Origin: Ascoidea rubescens DSM 1968
Taxonomy: Eukaryota; Ascomycota; Saccharomycetes; Ascoideales; Ascoideaceae
Assembly (NCBI RefSeq): GCF_001661345.1
Contig: NW_017962915.1
Span: 1,181,657-1,245,656 of the forward strand
Reading direction: 5' to 3'
DNA: 64,000 nt
The notes beneath the pieces are model-generated. The model searched no databases. It was not told the DNA's origin and saw only the letters and a list, made by a program, of their open reading frames with translations. This document shows, piece by piece, positions 31,775-42,995 of the stretch (its first letter is position 1; each line of letters begins with the position of its first letter). A program made the position numbers and the translations under genes.

Positions 31775-34700
31775 TTACATTCTGGAATAAAATTCTTCAT
31801 ATCTTTTCTTTTCAAACTTGAAAAAATTCTTATCAAGCGAGTTATTACTAAACCAGGAGTTTTGGGTCGAGTCTTTTCTAAACTCAAATGTAGGAGAATA
31901 GTAGTAATTTGGTTGAATAGGAAGAACAAATTCAACTCCTGTTAACGTAATCACTTTTAATTTTAAATAGTAAGACATCATATTTTCAGTCGATTTATGG
32001 TTGAGAATACTGAATCTAGATACAACTTTTTTGAAACTTTCAATATCTGGAGTGAAAATATCATTAACATGGGTAATGAATTGATTCTTTTGAATGTTAT
32101 AAAACTCTCCAGGAGAGCCTTCTAAAACATCGGAAACAAATATCCCTGAAGGCAATCCTGGATGATAATGCTTAGATGCAGAACTGGACAATGGAATTGG
32201 TATCTCAGAAACTGCAGGTGAAGCTCCATTTGAGAAATTGTTGGTAATTGATGCCTTTTCCTCATAATTTTCCCTAATAAGCTCTCGAACATTTGGATTT
32301 GCTAAATTAAAGCGGTTATTGTTGTTCATAATTTGTCTTATGGCCAAATGAGGCTTTTGTAAAATTAATCCGGACCAGATCAAAATATGGTTAGTATTTT
32401 GCATCTCTTGAGTTCTAACTCTGAACCTCAATTCACACTCTTTTCTAACCACAGTAAAATTAAGGATTTTGTTGTAATACATCAAGTCCAAATCAGCCAA
32501 TCTATTGACCGGTATCTCGTTTATGGACAAAATAATATCGTTAGGTTGCAAAGTTGGAATATCCATCACATTAGTATTTGGGTTATTCACATGGCTAGAT
32601 TGGACAATGATAGCATCGCCATCTGGCGGCAATGGGGAACCTGGGTTGGTGTTTAATGAAGTAGGATGATTCACTGATTGGAAATCTGAACATATTAATT
32701 TGGAAACTTCTAAAAACTGCAATTTATTTTGAGAAGTGCTTTGATTTTCAAAAAAATTATTAGCATCCTCAATGCTAATGTTTTCTTTATTTTGTTTCAT
32801 TTCCAAATAACCAATTCTTTCGTCTGTCAAACCTCTAATTCTAGCTTTCAATACGGAAATTGTATTAAATTCACATTCCAAAATTCTTATTTTAGGCACT
32901 TTATTGAATTGTCTGAAATGCATAATGATCCCAATGATATGATATATATCTATGCCCATGTTATAAGATTCATTATATGCATTTTGTTGACGACCTAAAA
33001 TGCTATTATAATTTTGACTAGTAGTCGATGCTTGATTAAGTTTGTTATCATTGAATACATTGAATTTGAACCATAACCCGATAATTTCATAAGTCTTTAT
33101 GTCACACAACACACCCATATGGCATTTTGTTTGAATGTAGTTGTTTTCAACTTTAATAAGCTCAATATTGCAGCCTTTATAGTAAGGCGAGAAGGGATTG
33201 ACGCCGATATTATTAGAAATAGTGACATCTTTTATTCTCGTTTCAATAATTTGTAGCTTGAAGTTGATATCATATCCAATAAACAATACGCTTAGATTCT
33301 TTTTAATAGTGTTTAAATTGGGTGATTTTCTGAAATTTGGAGTTGCAGATATGAAGTTTGATTCAAATGAAATAAGAGAAGGATCGTATTTTATAATTGT
33401 ATAGTTTTGGAATGGATGTAAAAAAATTGCCTTTCCTGGTAAGGATAACGAATCATTGAATTCGACGCTGATATCACAAAAATCGTGAGGAACATAGTAT
33501 CTTGAGACTAGTACCAAACCCTTGCTGTTGTCGATGATTAAACCGTAGCATTTTTTGATTGATTTTGGGAAAGAGTCGATTGCAAATGGAAATCTAATTT
33601 CAAGCTTTACAAAACTTTTGATAATGTTGAATACGTTGAAGTTTTGTTTATAGAAGTCCTTTAATAAGTTGAGTTCAAAGTTCATGTTATGAACGAGTTG
33701 TTTTTTGATTGGTAGTGATGGCAAGTAGTATTTTTCGTCCAAGTCTTGAAACAACCATAAACCAGATTTCATATCAAATTCATAAACTCTAAAGGATTTA
33801 AACCAATGTTTATCAATTGTTGTTATCTTGAAATACTGGCGATTCAAGTTTTTCAAGCATCTATAACTTATTGCGATTTTTTTATCGTCAGGGATTTTTT
33901 TGATGATTTCAATCATGTCTTCTAGAGTTAGAATATCGTTGTTGTCGACTGAATCAATAATACAATTTGAGATATCAATGTCAAGAAAGGAGCCATTTGA
34001 TTTATGTAAATATACGCCCTTTACAGGGAGGTTAAAATGTCTTGCTACATTGTAGCTAATGTTATTGAATGTTTCGCCAGAAACGTCTAAAAATTTCAAG
34101 GGACTAACGTCGAATAGGTCTTGGACTTTTATTTCAAGTTTGATATTTTCGCCAGATCTTTCAACGACAATGGAGATTTTTTCGTTGATTGAATTATCAA
34201 GGATTTCGTCAATTTGGATTAGAGAGCAAATGTCGTAATTGTTGATGGATATTAGAATGTCGCCTTCTCTTATTTTATTGAAAGCAGGGCCAAAGGGCAA
34301 GATGACCTTTGCGACAAGTAGACCATTAATATCAGGAAATTTTTCTCTAGCAATACTTTCAATCGAGGACTGTAGGCCCAATTTTCTGCATTCATTAAAA
34401 GTTCTCAAGACCCACTGAACTTGTATTGTGCCTCGATCGATACTGATTTTGTTGTAAATTTTATCAATTCTGTAGGCTCTTGCGAGGTTATCAGCAGAGG
34501 ATTTGCTTGATAGAGTGTTGTTTCTAACGATATTTGTTGTTTTAGTTGAATTTATGTTTGAGATTATTGTTAGAGTGGCTTGATTTTTTGTTGGTGTTGA
34601 TGAGTTTGGATCGTCGTTTGAGATTGAGTTTGTGTTAAAGACAGTGATGGTTTTGAAGAGGGTGTTTTGGTTGAAATTTAGCTGAATTTTCTTGAAGATG

Positions 34701-36622
34701 TAATTGATTCTGTAAAGAGGTAAGAAGAAGTTTGTTGAGGTGGAAGTGTCGTTGTTGTTGATGAAGCTGCTTGTTTGTAGAGCTATAACGTTGCCATTGA
34801 TGTCAAGAACAGGAGAGCCACTGGTTAAGAATCTCTGGTCAAGATCGTCTTTATTCAAGAGGTTGAAGGAGTTGTAGGTCAATCCCTGGATATATTCAGT
34901 GTTAAAGTCGTTGTAGGATAGTGGGCCATAAAATGGGGCGTTACAGTCTAATTTTGAGACAAAGCCACTTAAAACGTTGAGAGTGTTTTCGTTTTCTTCA
35001 AATTGGTTTAGATCATTGAGGTTGTTTAGGTTTTTCAAGTTGTTGTTGTTCAAGCAGAATATTTTAAACTCCAAGCCTAGTTTGATGGTGTTTGGATTTG
35101 AGACGAGATTTAGGCAGTTTGCTTTCAAGAACTTCAATTTCAAAGGATCATATTTTAGGAACATAAAGTCGTGAACAGGATCAATGTAAATTGGTTTGAT
35201 GAGGATTTCTTCAAAGTTGTTGAAGACAGCAAAGATTTTTGTTGGGCCAATGCCTATGATTTTTTTACAGGTTAGGATCAAACCGATTTTTGTGTCGACA
35301 ATGAAGCCTAGTGTTTTGAAGATTCCAGAGGACTCGATGTCGTAGTTGAACAACTTGTTGAATTTGAGGATGACGACAGATTCTGAGACAGAAGCGATGA
35401 TGTTTTGCCAGAGCAAGTCCTTTTGGTAGGAGGAGTTTGGGGAGAAGAGGTTGAGAGATTGGGCGTGGGAGATTATATCGAGATCTGGTTTGGAGGAAGT
35501 TATGATCATGTTTCTGAAGTTGTCGATCATGGAGGTGGAGTAGCTGTGTTTGAAGATGGAGGAGTCCATATCGTTGGCAAGACTGATGGCTCTCTGACGA
35601 TTGTTGGACATGTCGATGTTGGTGTTGATGTGTATATTGGGGTTGTTTTGGGGGGCATTTGAGGTGTTATTGTTGTTGCTGCTGCTGCTGTTGTTGTTGT
35701 TGTTGTTGTTGTTTGCGTGGTGGATGTTGTTGATTGTGATGACGTTGGGGCCAGAGGCAGTTTCTATAACAGTTGAAGCAGAGGCATCGTTGATGGTAGT
35801 GTTTCTGATTAGGTTCTGGGAGATTGCAAGTGGTTGGAAGGATTTTGTGGGATGAGGTTGGTTTGTGTTGAGAATCTGGGTTGAGTTGGAGTGGTTTAGG
35901 CTGGAGGTGTTGATGGTGTTGTGGCCTGGGCTCAATTGAACAGACATTGGGGAGGTTATGGAGGGATTGAAGAATTGGAAGGAGTCATATTTGGAGGCAG
36001 AGCTCAAGGAGAAGTTGTGGAGCAAAGGTATTGGCGAAGGAGCCAATATGTCGTTGTTAGAAGAGTGGTTTGTGTTGTTGGAGGAGGTGGGTATTGATGG
36101 GGGAGACTGTAGTTTGTATTCTTTGTTGGAGGAGTCTTTGTTGGAGGAGACGTTGGTATCGATCTGGAGCTCATTTTCGTTCTCATGTTCAGAGATTCTG
36201 GTGTTCAAAGCATTGTCGATCTGGTTCATCGAGCTTGATAAGGAGAGGTTCTTGTTGCTGTGGATCTTGTTGAGAGTGGTTATTCTATAGGGCAACTGAT
36301 CTCTTTTGATGATACGAGGGTGTTTCTGCTTTGGAGTGTTGTATTTCTCTGGAGAGTGAGCATCAGTGGTAGTGGTAGTTGTATTTGTATTTGTATTTGT
36401 ATTGGTAGTGGGAGCAGCAGTACCAGCAGTACCAGCAGTACCAGCATTGATATTGTCTGTGTTGGTTTGATTGGGATTTGGAACTGGAGAAGGAGAAGGA
36501 GAAGGAGTTTTGTTCTTGTTTCTCTTTAACCCAGATTTACTGTTTTTGCTGTTGTTTCTGCTGTTGTTTCTGCTGGCGTTACTGCTGTTAGTGCTGCTGC
36601 TGGATGACTTTCTTTTGAACAT
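31775..36622 (-). CDS. NMA111: Nma111/HtrA-like protein, catalytic histidine lost
   Basis: Nma111 (Ynm3) is a nuclear HtrA-family serine protease with duplicated protease-PDZ halves, linked to apoptosis-like death and lipid balance. Here the match begins near residue 420 (WQNIIASVSESVV) and runs to the end: IYIDPVHDF, YNDFNTEYIQ, FVAP-type PDZ blocks, RGTIQVQWVLR, GLIIDNSKGLVLVSRYYVPHD and ILQKPHLA. The Asp motif (HDFMFLKY) and the nucleophile (Ser601 in TSGSPV) remain. The His block (NRHVVG in S. cerevisiae) reads CKKIIG, so Lys454 replaces the catalytic His. The first ~400 residues are an Asn/Ser/Thr/Pro-rich extension; total is 1615 aa against 997. I start at the ATG at 36622 because the longer frame begins with TTG. 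It could be a diverged paralogue, with an active Nma111 elsewhere. Confidence 0.87.
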   Translation of the reverse strand: MFKRKSSSSSTNSSNASRNNSRNNSKNSKSGLKRNKNKTPSPSPSPVPNPNQTNTDNINAGTAGTAGTAAPTTNTNTNTNTTTTTTDAHSPEKYNTPKQKHPRIIKRDQLPYRITTLNKIHSNKNLSLSSSMNQIDNALNTRISEHENENELQIDTNVSSNKDSSNKEYKLQSPPSIPTSSNNTNHSSNNDILAPSPIPLLHNFSLSSASKYDSFQFFNPSITSPMSVQLSPGHNTINTSSLNHSNSTQILNTNQPHPTKSFQPLAISQNLIRNTTINDASASTVIETASGPNVITINNIHHANNNNNNNNSSSSNNNNTSNAPQNNPNIHINTNIDMSNNRQRAISLANDMDSSIFKHSYSTSMIDNFRNMIITSSKPDLDIISHAQSLNLFSPNSSYQKDLLWQNIIASVSESVVILKFNKLFNYDIESSGIFKTLGFIVDTKIGLILTCKKIIGIGPTKIFAVFNNFEEILIKPIYIDPVHDFMFLKYDPLKLKFLKANCLNLVSNPNTIKLGLEFKIFCLNNNNLKNLNNLNDLNQFEENENTLNVLSGFVSKLDCNAPFYGPLSYNDFNTEYIQGLTYNSFNLLNKDDLDQRFLTSGSPVLDINGNVIALQTSSFINNNDTSTSTNFFLPLYRINYIFKKIQLNFNQNTLFKTITVFNTNSISNDDPNSSTPTKNQATLTIISNINSTKTTNIVRNNTLSSKSSADNLARAYRIDKIYNKISIDRGTIQVQWVLRTFNECRKLGLQSSIESIAREKFPDINGLLVAKVILPFGPAFNKIREGDILISINNYDICSLIQIDEILDNSINEKISIVVERSGENIKLEIKVQDLFDVSPLKFLDVSGETFNNISYNVARHFNLPVKGVYLHKSNGSFLDIDISNCIIDSVDNNDILTLEDMIEIIKKIPDDKKIAISYRCLKNLNRQYFKITTIDKHWFKSFRVYEFDMKSGLWLFQDLDEKYYLPSLPIKKQLVHNMNFELNLLKDFYKQNFNVFNIIKSFVKLEIRFPFAIDSFPKSIKKCYGLIIDNSKGLVLVSRYYVPHDFCDISVEFNDSLSLPGKAIFLHPFQNYTIIKYDPSLISFESNFISATPNFRKSPNLNTIKKNLSVLFIGYDINFKLQIIETRIKDVTISNNIGVNPFSPYYKGCNIELIKVENNYIQTKCHMGVLCDIKTYEIIGLWFKFNVFNDNKLNQASTTSQNYNSILGRQQNAYNESYNMGIDIYHIIGIIMHFRQFNKVPKIRILECEFNTISVLKARIRGLTDERIGYLEMKQNKENISIEDANNFFENQSTSQNKLQFLEVSKLICSDFQSVNHPTSLNTNPGSPLPPDGDAIIVQSSHVNNPNTNVMDIPTLQPNDIILSINEIPVNRLADLDLMYYNKILNFTVVRKECELRFRVRTQEMQNTNHILIWSGLILQKPHLAIRQIMNNNNRFNLANPNVRELIRENYEEKASITNNFSNGASPAVSEIPIPLSSSASKHYHPGLPSGIFVSDVLEGSPGEFYNIQKNQFITHVNDIFTPDIESFKKVVSRFSILNHKSTENMMSYYLKLKVITLTGVEFVLPIQPNYYYSPTFEFRKDSTQNSWFSNNSLDKNFFKFEKKRYEEFYSRM

Positions 36623-37861
36623 TTTCAATTCAATAGATGTGTCTGTGAAGTTGTGATTGTGATAGATTGCTGGAGATTCTGGTAATTTTTCTTTATAATA
36701 TTCTGGCAATTTTTTATAAAGCTTATCGACGATTCAGCGAAAAATGTTTGGAAATGGTAGAAAATGGTAGAAAATGGCAAGCAATGGCAGGAAATGGCAC
36801 TTAGTGGTGAAGGTTTGTCTGGTAATTCAACAACGATGGCTAGTTACAAAACAGCAGCACATTGAGATACTGGGAGAGCTTTGGCTGAAGCGAAGTGAAA
36901 CCAATAAGGATGGCCAGTGGATTATGGCAAAGCAGTTCAAGGGCAAATAACAGCCTGCAATCGTGGACAATAGGCTTCAATCAGACTGGAATTGCATTCA
37001 ATTGGCTGCTGGACTATGGATCAGAAGAACCACAGGAGATTTTCAATACAAAAGCTAGGTGTGAAACAAGACAGGTCTGATTGTTTTCTGGTAACTGCAA
37101 CTCCAGTGCAACTTCTGTGCAAATCATGGCCAAATCATGGCCAAACTATGCTTAAAGGCTATCCCACCACCAGCTACTGCTAACTCAGTCAGCCAGAGCT
37201 GGACTTAAGGCGACAACGAGCACTGTTGAGACAATAATAGCTTGTTATCCAGAAAACAGGTGTTTGAATCTGGAATTACTGCCCTGAAGCAGAGTTTGAG
37301 CCAAACTGATCTGCTTTGCTCTTCATTCTTTGCTCTTCTCCATTCTTTGCTGGGGCCCAGGCAGAAGAGCTTTAAAGCTTAATGCTTCTTCTCCAGCTGT
37401 GCCTGGTTGTTACACTCTGCTATTGCCTCAGAGCCTTTGCTGCTGCTGCTGCTGCTGCTGCTCGAGAGTTTTCATGCTCCAGGCTTCCCACCTTCTCCAG
37501 GCTCTTGCCTCTTGCTCCCATCCCATGAAACTCCTCTGCTTCTTCAGCACCTCCAACGCTTCTTCAGCACTTCCTCAACAATTCCTTGACATTTCTTCGC
37601 CATTTCCATTTGCTGAGCTGTTTAAAGTTTGCTCTGAGCCTTTTCAATGCAAAAATGGCTGCTTTCTTTTGCAAAAGCCCAAAAGTTACAACCTACAAAC
37701 ACGACAAACCACAAACTTACTTCTCTTCTTCTCTCTTTGCTTTCTCATTTCGAAGCCCAATATATTCAGCTATTGAGGTTACACTGGTCTGTCCTGCTGG
37801 CTCTTGTCTGGTCTTCATCTGCTCCAACCTCCTCTATCCCATGCACAACCTCCTCTGAATC
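36623..37861. promoter_or_regulatory. Divergent NMA111 / TOK1 intergenic region, GC-richer
   Basis: A 1.24-kb gap. About 36,750-36,810 holds tandem AAATGGTAGAA / AATGGCAGGA units. From 36,850 to 37,860 base content is clearly less AT-rich than the flanking genes, with many CAGCTGG/TGGCCA words and a (CTG)7 run at 37438-37461. Several overlapping open frames of 60-148 codons exist in all plus frames, which is expected of GC-richer DNA with few stops; none resembles a known protein. Confidence 0.45.
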
Positions 37862-39292
37862 ATGTCCAACACCTCCAATCTTCGCAACGTCAATTCCATA
37901 TCTTTACATTTCCCTCAAAACCTCACCATCCCCAACAAATTTCTCCTTGTTAACCACCAAACAACAAAAAATTTGAACATCAAACCAGGAGACAAGCACT
38001 TCGCCATATGGTTGATCGTATCCTGCTACTTTCCCTTGATCGTGTCCTGTATAGGCCCATTGGCCAACATGATCTCCATAGCTGCTATCGTGGAAAACTG
38101 GAAGCTAGACAACAACACAAACTCTCTAGCAAAAGACCCCCATTGGGAATTGATAATAAATGCCATCTCCCTATCAACAGGCTTTTTGTCTGACTTGAGT
38201 CTCCTTTTAAATATCTCAAAAAGATTGAACTACCTCCTTGCCCAGTTCATCTCCATTATCGGCTGGTTCATCTCCTGCTGCCTACTACTATCCATAATTC
38301 TAATCACAAACTTCAACTATTTCCACAACAGCAACAGCAACTACTCTCCCTACCAGGGCTTCTGGTTTGCTGTCCTAACTGCCATACTCTATCTCTCCTG
38401 CTCAATTCTACTCTCCATAAACTTGTTTGGCTACTTCAAACAAAAATACTCTGACGACTTCAATCTAAATTCTTCTCAAAGAGGCATAATGCTACACGTC
38501 TTTTTGCTATCTATTTTTTTATCCCTTGGTGCTGCCATTTTCTCTTCAATTATAGAAGACCTAAATTATGGCTCTGCTCTATATTTCTGCGTCGTTTCTC
38601 TACTAACAATAGGCTTGGGCGACATCCTACCAACGACAACCTTATCCAGAATCCTAATACTAATCTACTCTCTAATTGGCTTTCTATTACTAGGTCTAAT
38701 CATCTCGGCGGTTAGAGGCATCGTTCTAAGTACCTCCTCCCCTACCTTTTTCTGGAACAGACTCGAAAATTATAGAAAAAAAATATACTTAAAATATCTA
38801 AAAGAAACTGCAAAAAAAAACATAAAAATATCAGAACAAGACTCATTCAATAAAATCAAACAAATCAAAAAATCCTCAATCCTATACCAAAACTTCTTAT
38901 CCTTACTTCTCTCCATCCTATTCTTTATCTTTTTTTGGTTCTTTGGCGCTTTAATCTTGAAATTCACTGAAAATTGGACCTACTTTGACGCAATCTACTT
39001 CTGCTTCCTATGTCTACTAACAATAGGTTATGGTGACTATGCCCCTTCTTCTTCACTTGGTATCCCCTTTTTCATCTGCTGGGCTTTAGCTGCGGTTCCC
39101 CTAATGACCATCTTGATATCAAACTTGGGTGATACCTTATACAGATTTTACATCGATTGGACTGACCAATTTGCTTCTTTCTTACTTGTCCCAAATTTCA
39201 TTCGCATCTTTCAAAACAATTCAAACAACATTATCAATTACCATCAAAATATTTATAAAAATATTTATAAAAATAAAAATAACAACAACAAC

Positions 39293-39328
<36 letters not shown>

Positions 39329-40108
39329 GATAGCGATACTAGTAACGAAATTAATAACAATAATAATGATATCATTGCTGAAAATTGCACAGACTATTTA
39401 AATCACTTATCCTTATTAAATCAATTTGCAATTCAAACTGACTTGGAAAATGAAATCGAATTCTCAAGTCCCATTCAAAACAATGATACTCTTGATATTC
39501 ATAATACCAATTCTAACATCACTAATGAAAATGAATTCTTCAATATCCATCACAAAAACCAATCGCTAATATCAGCAATAAGAAAATCTTTCTCCTCTTT
39601 AAAATCAACAAATATAGTTCAAAACACCTCCATTTCAAATAATCAAAACAAAAAACCTCATCAAAACTTAGATAACCTTCTAAATACTCAAATTAACAAT
39701 AACAAAAAAATATCTGCATTTCAAAACGATTCTCTTACCCCAATAATACCATTCTCAGAAACAATCCTAAATTTAGTTTCTCTATTAGATTCTGTAAAGG
39801 AAATACTAATTGATATCTCAAATAATCAAAAAAAGGAATACTCCTTTCAAGAATGGAAACAATTAATAAATTTAATTGATATCCCAGAAAATAACTCAAA
39901 AAATATTGATTCAAATTTGTTCTGGCTTTCTGAGAAATCACCATTAAAATATCCTTTAAATGAAAGTGGTTTCTTTCTTTATAAATATTTGGTTGCCATC
40001 GAATATAAATTAAACGAAATCCTAAAAAATGATATTCAAATAAGATCTGATCTAATTTATAAAAATATTCATCATCATCAAAATTTACCTTCATCTCATT
40101 CTCTCTAA
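37862..40108 (+). CDS. TOK1: Outward-rectifier K+ channel Tok1
   Basis: Plasma-membrane potassium channel of the fungal TOK family (eight membrane segments, two pore loops), which carries outward K+ current when the membrane is depolarised. The first half has four hydrophobic segments (about residues 55-220). Then come pore 1 with TIGLGD (about 250) and pore 2 with TIGYGD (about 388), each flanked by membrane helices. GLG in the first filter and GYG in the second is the normal TOK pattern. The cytosolic C-terminus (from about 430) is Asn-rich with a long Asn run and is otherwise little conserved. Length is 748 aa, close to 691 in S. cerevisiae. Convergent with SYO1, 197 bp apart. Confidence 0.95.
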
Positions 40109-40305
40109 ACTTAAATATTCCTAATTTTTATTTTTATTTTCATTTTAATTTTCATTTTCATTCCCATGATTCCTTTAGCATATCTACATAAACTTATTCA
40201 TTCGTTCATCAACTAATTTGCTTTATGTTATTTATTTCATTTATAATTTTATCATTTGTTTTTAATATATAAATACATATGTTATTGAGTTGTATTTACT
40301 TTTTG

Positions 40306-42630
40306 TTATAAGCTGGATTTCTTTTTATTTTGTGTTAATTTAAATTCCCTTTCTTTATATTTGATGAATTTGGATAAATTCGTTATAACTTCATCGGCTT
40401 TTTCTCTTATTTCAGGTTGTTCTTTTTTATTAATATACATTTTTGCAATTTTAGGTAGTTTTTTTTCTATTAATTTTAAATTGGATAAATAATTTGTTTC
40501 AACAAAACTGCTTGAATCATAATCAAATGATTCATCATTAAAGATATCGAAAATATCGTCAATGATTTGCAAAAATTCGGTAATATTAATAGGCATTTGG
40601 ATGCTATCGAAATTGACTTTCAATAATAAGTTCATATAAAATTGTGTCACCACTAAATTAACTTCAATGTGGTTTGGAATTTTGGAAACATTTGATAAAA
40701 ATTGAATATAATTATGAAAAAACTCATTTATTTCATTCATTTCGTCTGTATTCTTTTTATTTTTACTTTTATTTTTTTTATTTTTATTTTTATTTTTCTT
40801 ATTTTTATTATTATTATTATTATTATTATTAGGATTGCTAGGATTGCTAATATTGTTAATATTATCAGTTTCATCAATTCCATAATTTCTTTCAATGAAA
40901 TTATTTAAATTTGTAACTAAAAGTGAGATATTTTCCACTGTAATATACTTGTTATCATTTATTAAATCATGTTCAATATTTCTGAAAGTTGCACACAATA
41001 TTATAAATAACTTATTTGTAAAAATCATAGAGCTTTGAGCTGAATCAGCTGTAATGTATTGAAAAATTAACTGCCATAAACGATCAACAACTAGTTTCCA
41101 ATTGTTTAAAGTATCAAGAATGCTATCAGGGTTATCGATTGGGTATAAATGACGATCGTTTTCGATTAAATTGAATAACCAAGAAAAATTGATTAGTAGA
41201 TCTAAAGTTTTGAATTGAAATATTTCATGGGGTAAATAATGATCTAATAGTAAAGGAGACAAACTATGAATTAAAGAATTTAGCAAATCAGAATCTAGTG
41301 AATTAATTGTTGGAGAGTTATTAGCAACAAACTCAATCAAAGCAGTTAAGATTTCCAAAGAGGTTTCAATTGATTGGAATAATAATGAATTTGTTAATTT
41401 TTGATTGGATAATAAAAGATAATCAGCTATATTAATCAAATTAAAATTTGGATTTATATTTAAATTTGAGATAAAGTCTAGATTATTTTGATTCATATCA
41501 ATAATTTGAAGGTTATTATTATTAAAATCTGATAAAAAAGAAGAAGTGTCTGTATAAAGTTTCATCAAACTAATTTTGTCTTGATTGGATAGAGATATTT
41601 GTTCATTATCAATCTCAATGTTGAAATCCTCATCTTCTTTATTTTCATTATTGTTGTCAAAAGAATATTCGAAAAATTGTAGATTTAAACCTTGAGTATA
41701 AATGTTTACTAAATTTCTATAAATTGTAGAATTTTTGTTACTAATGTTATTGATATTATTTGGATCGTTGACATTATTTTGAAGGATAGTAACAGACAAA
41801 TTTTTAAAAATGTTTAAGAAATCATAATTTTGAATTATGATATCAATAAATTGAGAAGATTGAGAACTGAAATCATAGATTAATTTCAAAATTGAGAAAT
41901 ACAAATCAATGGGTAAAACCGATTTAAAATTGTTGAATAGAGTAAATATAAAAGAAAGTAATATAGTGATTTTATCTGAGGAAAGAATGTCTTTAAGGAT
42001 ATCAATGGAATTTGAATTTAATAGGCTAATGATCAATTCAATCAAGACATGGGATAGATTAAAGATATTGTGGTTATTTTCCTTGTTATTTAGATCATTG
42101 TTATCTATTTGAATTTTAATTTGGGTATTGATTTGGTTAATGTTAAAATCGATTAATTTAAATAAATTTTTTCTCCATAGGCTAATAGCTATTTGATAAC
42201 CGTTATAATGAATTAAATTTTTCAATAGATACAAAGAGTTTAAATTAATTTGAAATGTTTCAGGGTTGTTTTTGTTTTTGTTTTTGTTGTAGGTTGTAAT
42301 TGTAGATAATAGGTCGTTGTCGCTATTTAAGATAATTGGGATTATTTTTTCCTTTAATAGAAAATTTCGAATAACATCCTGGTCTATTAGGGAGTTTAGT
42401 ATTTGTAAAGCAGCTATTTTGTGATTGAGCACTTCAGGGATGGAGTTGTTATCTTGAATAGATAGTTTATTTAAAATCGGGGTGAAATTGATTTTTAAGT
42501 GATTAATTTGTTGATCATTTAAATGTTGCAACTGGATTTGATTTTGTTGAGCTGAAGGGTTTTTCTTTCTTAATGAGAGTCTTTCATTTCTCAAAGCAGC
42601 AAGTTTATTAATTTTCTTAGCCTTTGCCAT
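40306..42630 (-). CDS. SYO1: Symportin Syo1, nuclear import adaptor for Rpl5/Rpl11
   Basis: Armadillo/HEAT-repeat protein that carries ribosomal proteins Rpl5 and Rpl11 together into the nucleus via Kap104 for 5S particle assembly. Recognised by the Lys/Arg-rich N-terminus (AKKINKL...RLSLRKKNP), a likely import signal, and by blocks shared with S. cerevisiae Syo1: LLKEKIIPIIL, LWRKNLFKLI, PIDLYFSILKLIYDFSS and DIFNDESFDYDSSSFV. The C-terminus (PEIREKADEVITNLSKFIKYK) also matches. The body is helical and Asn-rich; a Lys/Asn run at about 605-630 probably lies in the flexible acidic/basic loop of the family. Length is 774 aa against about 620. Divergent from the small membrane-protein gene. Confidence 0.9.
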   Translation of the reverse strand: MAKAKKINKLAALRNERLSLRKKNPSAQQNQIQLQHLNDQQINHLKINFTPILNKLSIQDNNSIPEVLNHKIAALQILNSLIDQDVIRNFLLKEKIIPIILNSDNDLLSTITTYNKNKNKNNPETFQINLNSLYLLKNLIHYNGYQIAISLWRKNLFKLIDFNINQINTQIKIQIDNNDLNNKENNHNIFNLSHVLIELIISLLNSNSIDILKDILSSDKITILLSFIFTLFNNFKSVLPIDLYFSILKLIYDFSSQSSQFIDIIIQNYDFLNIFKNLSVTILQNNVNDPNNINNISNKNSTIYRNLVNIYTQGLNLQFFEYSFDNNNENKEDEDFNIEIDNEQISLSNQDKISLMKLYTDTSSFLSDFNNNNLQIIDMNQNNLDFISNLNINPNFNLINIADYLLLSNQKLTNSLLFQSIETSLEILTALIEFVANNSPTINSLDSDLLNSLIHSLSPLLLDHYLPHEIFQFKTLDLLINFSWLFNLIENDRHLYPIDNPDSILDTLNNWKLVVDRLWQLIFQYITADSAQSSMIFTNKLFIILCATFRNIEHDLINDNKYITVENISLLVTNLNNFIERNYGIDETDNINNISNPSNPNNNNNNNNKNKKNKNKNKKNKSKNKKNTDEMNEINEFFHNYIQFLSNVSKIPNHIEVNLVVTQFYMNLLLKVNFDSIQMPINITEFLQIIDDIFDIFNDESFDYDSSSFVETNYLSNLKLIEKKLPKIAKMYINKKEQPEIREKADEVITNLSKFIKYKEREFKLTQNKKKSSL

Positions 42631-42995
42631 TGTGTGTGTGAGATAATGATGATGATATATGAATATTTAATCAAAATCAAAATCAAAATCAAAAATAAAA
42701 ATAAATCAAATTTTTTCAACTGAAAAATTTCACAGAAAAGCCGGAATTTTCTTTTCCAAAAAACCCGTCGCCAGGTTGACGGATTTTTATATTTTGGGAA
42801 ATTGCAATTTTTCTTTAATTTTTTTTTTTTTTCTTATTTCATTGGTTGGTGAAACTTTGAGAGTATAATTTTTGTGATAATTTTTGATTTTATTTTTTGT
42901 GTGGAGGTTTAGAGTTGTATTTTTATAAACTGGATTGAACTTTGATTGAACTTTGATTGAATTTGAATTGAATTTGAATTGAATTTGAATTGAGT
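42631..42995. promoter_or_regulatory. Divergent SYO1 / small-protein promoter with leader repeats
   Basis: A 365-bp gap. It holds a TCAAAA repeat (about 42670-42690), a short GC patch (about 42738-42780), and directly before the plus-strand ATG a tandem of TTGATTGAAC / GAATTTGAATT units (about 42932-42994). Confidence 0.5.

Noticed and set aside
37330-37776. 148-codon frame upstream of TOK1
   Set aside because: Overlapping open frames exist in other phases; includes a CTG-repeat-coded run and no conserved block. More likely promoter/leader.
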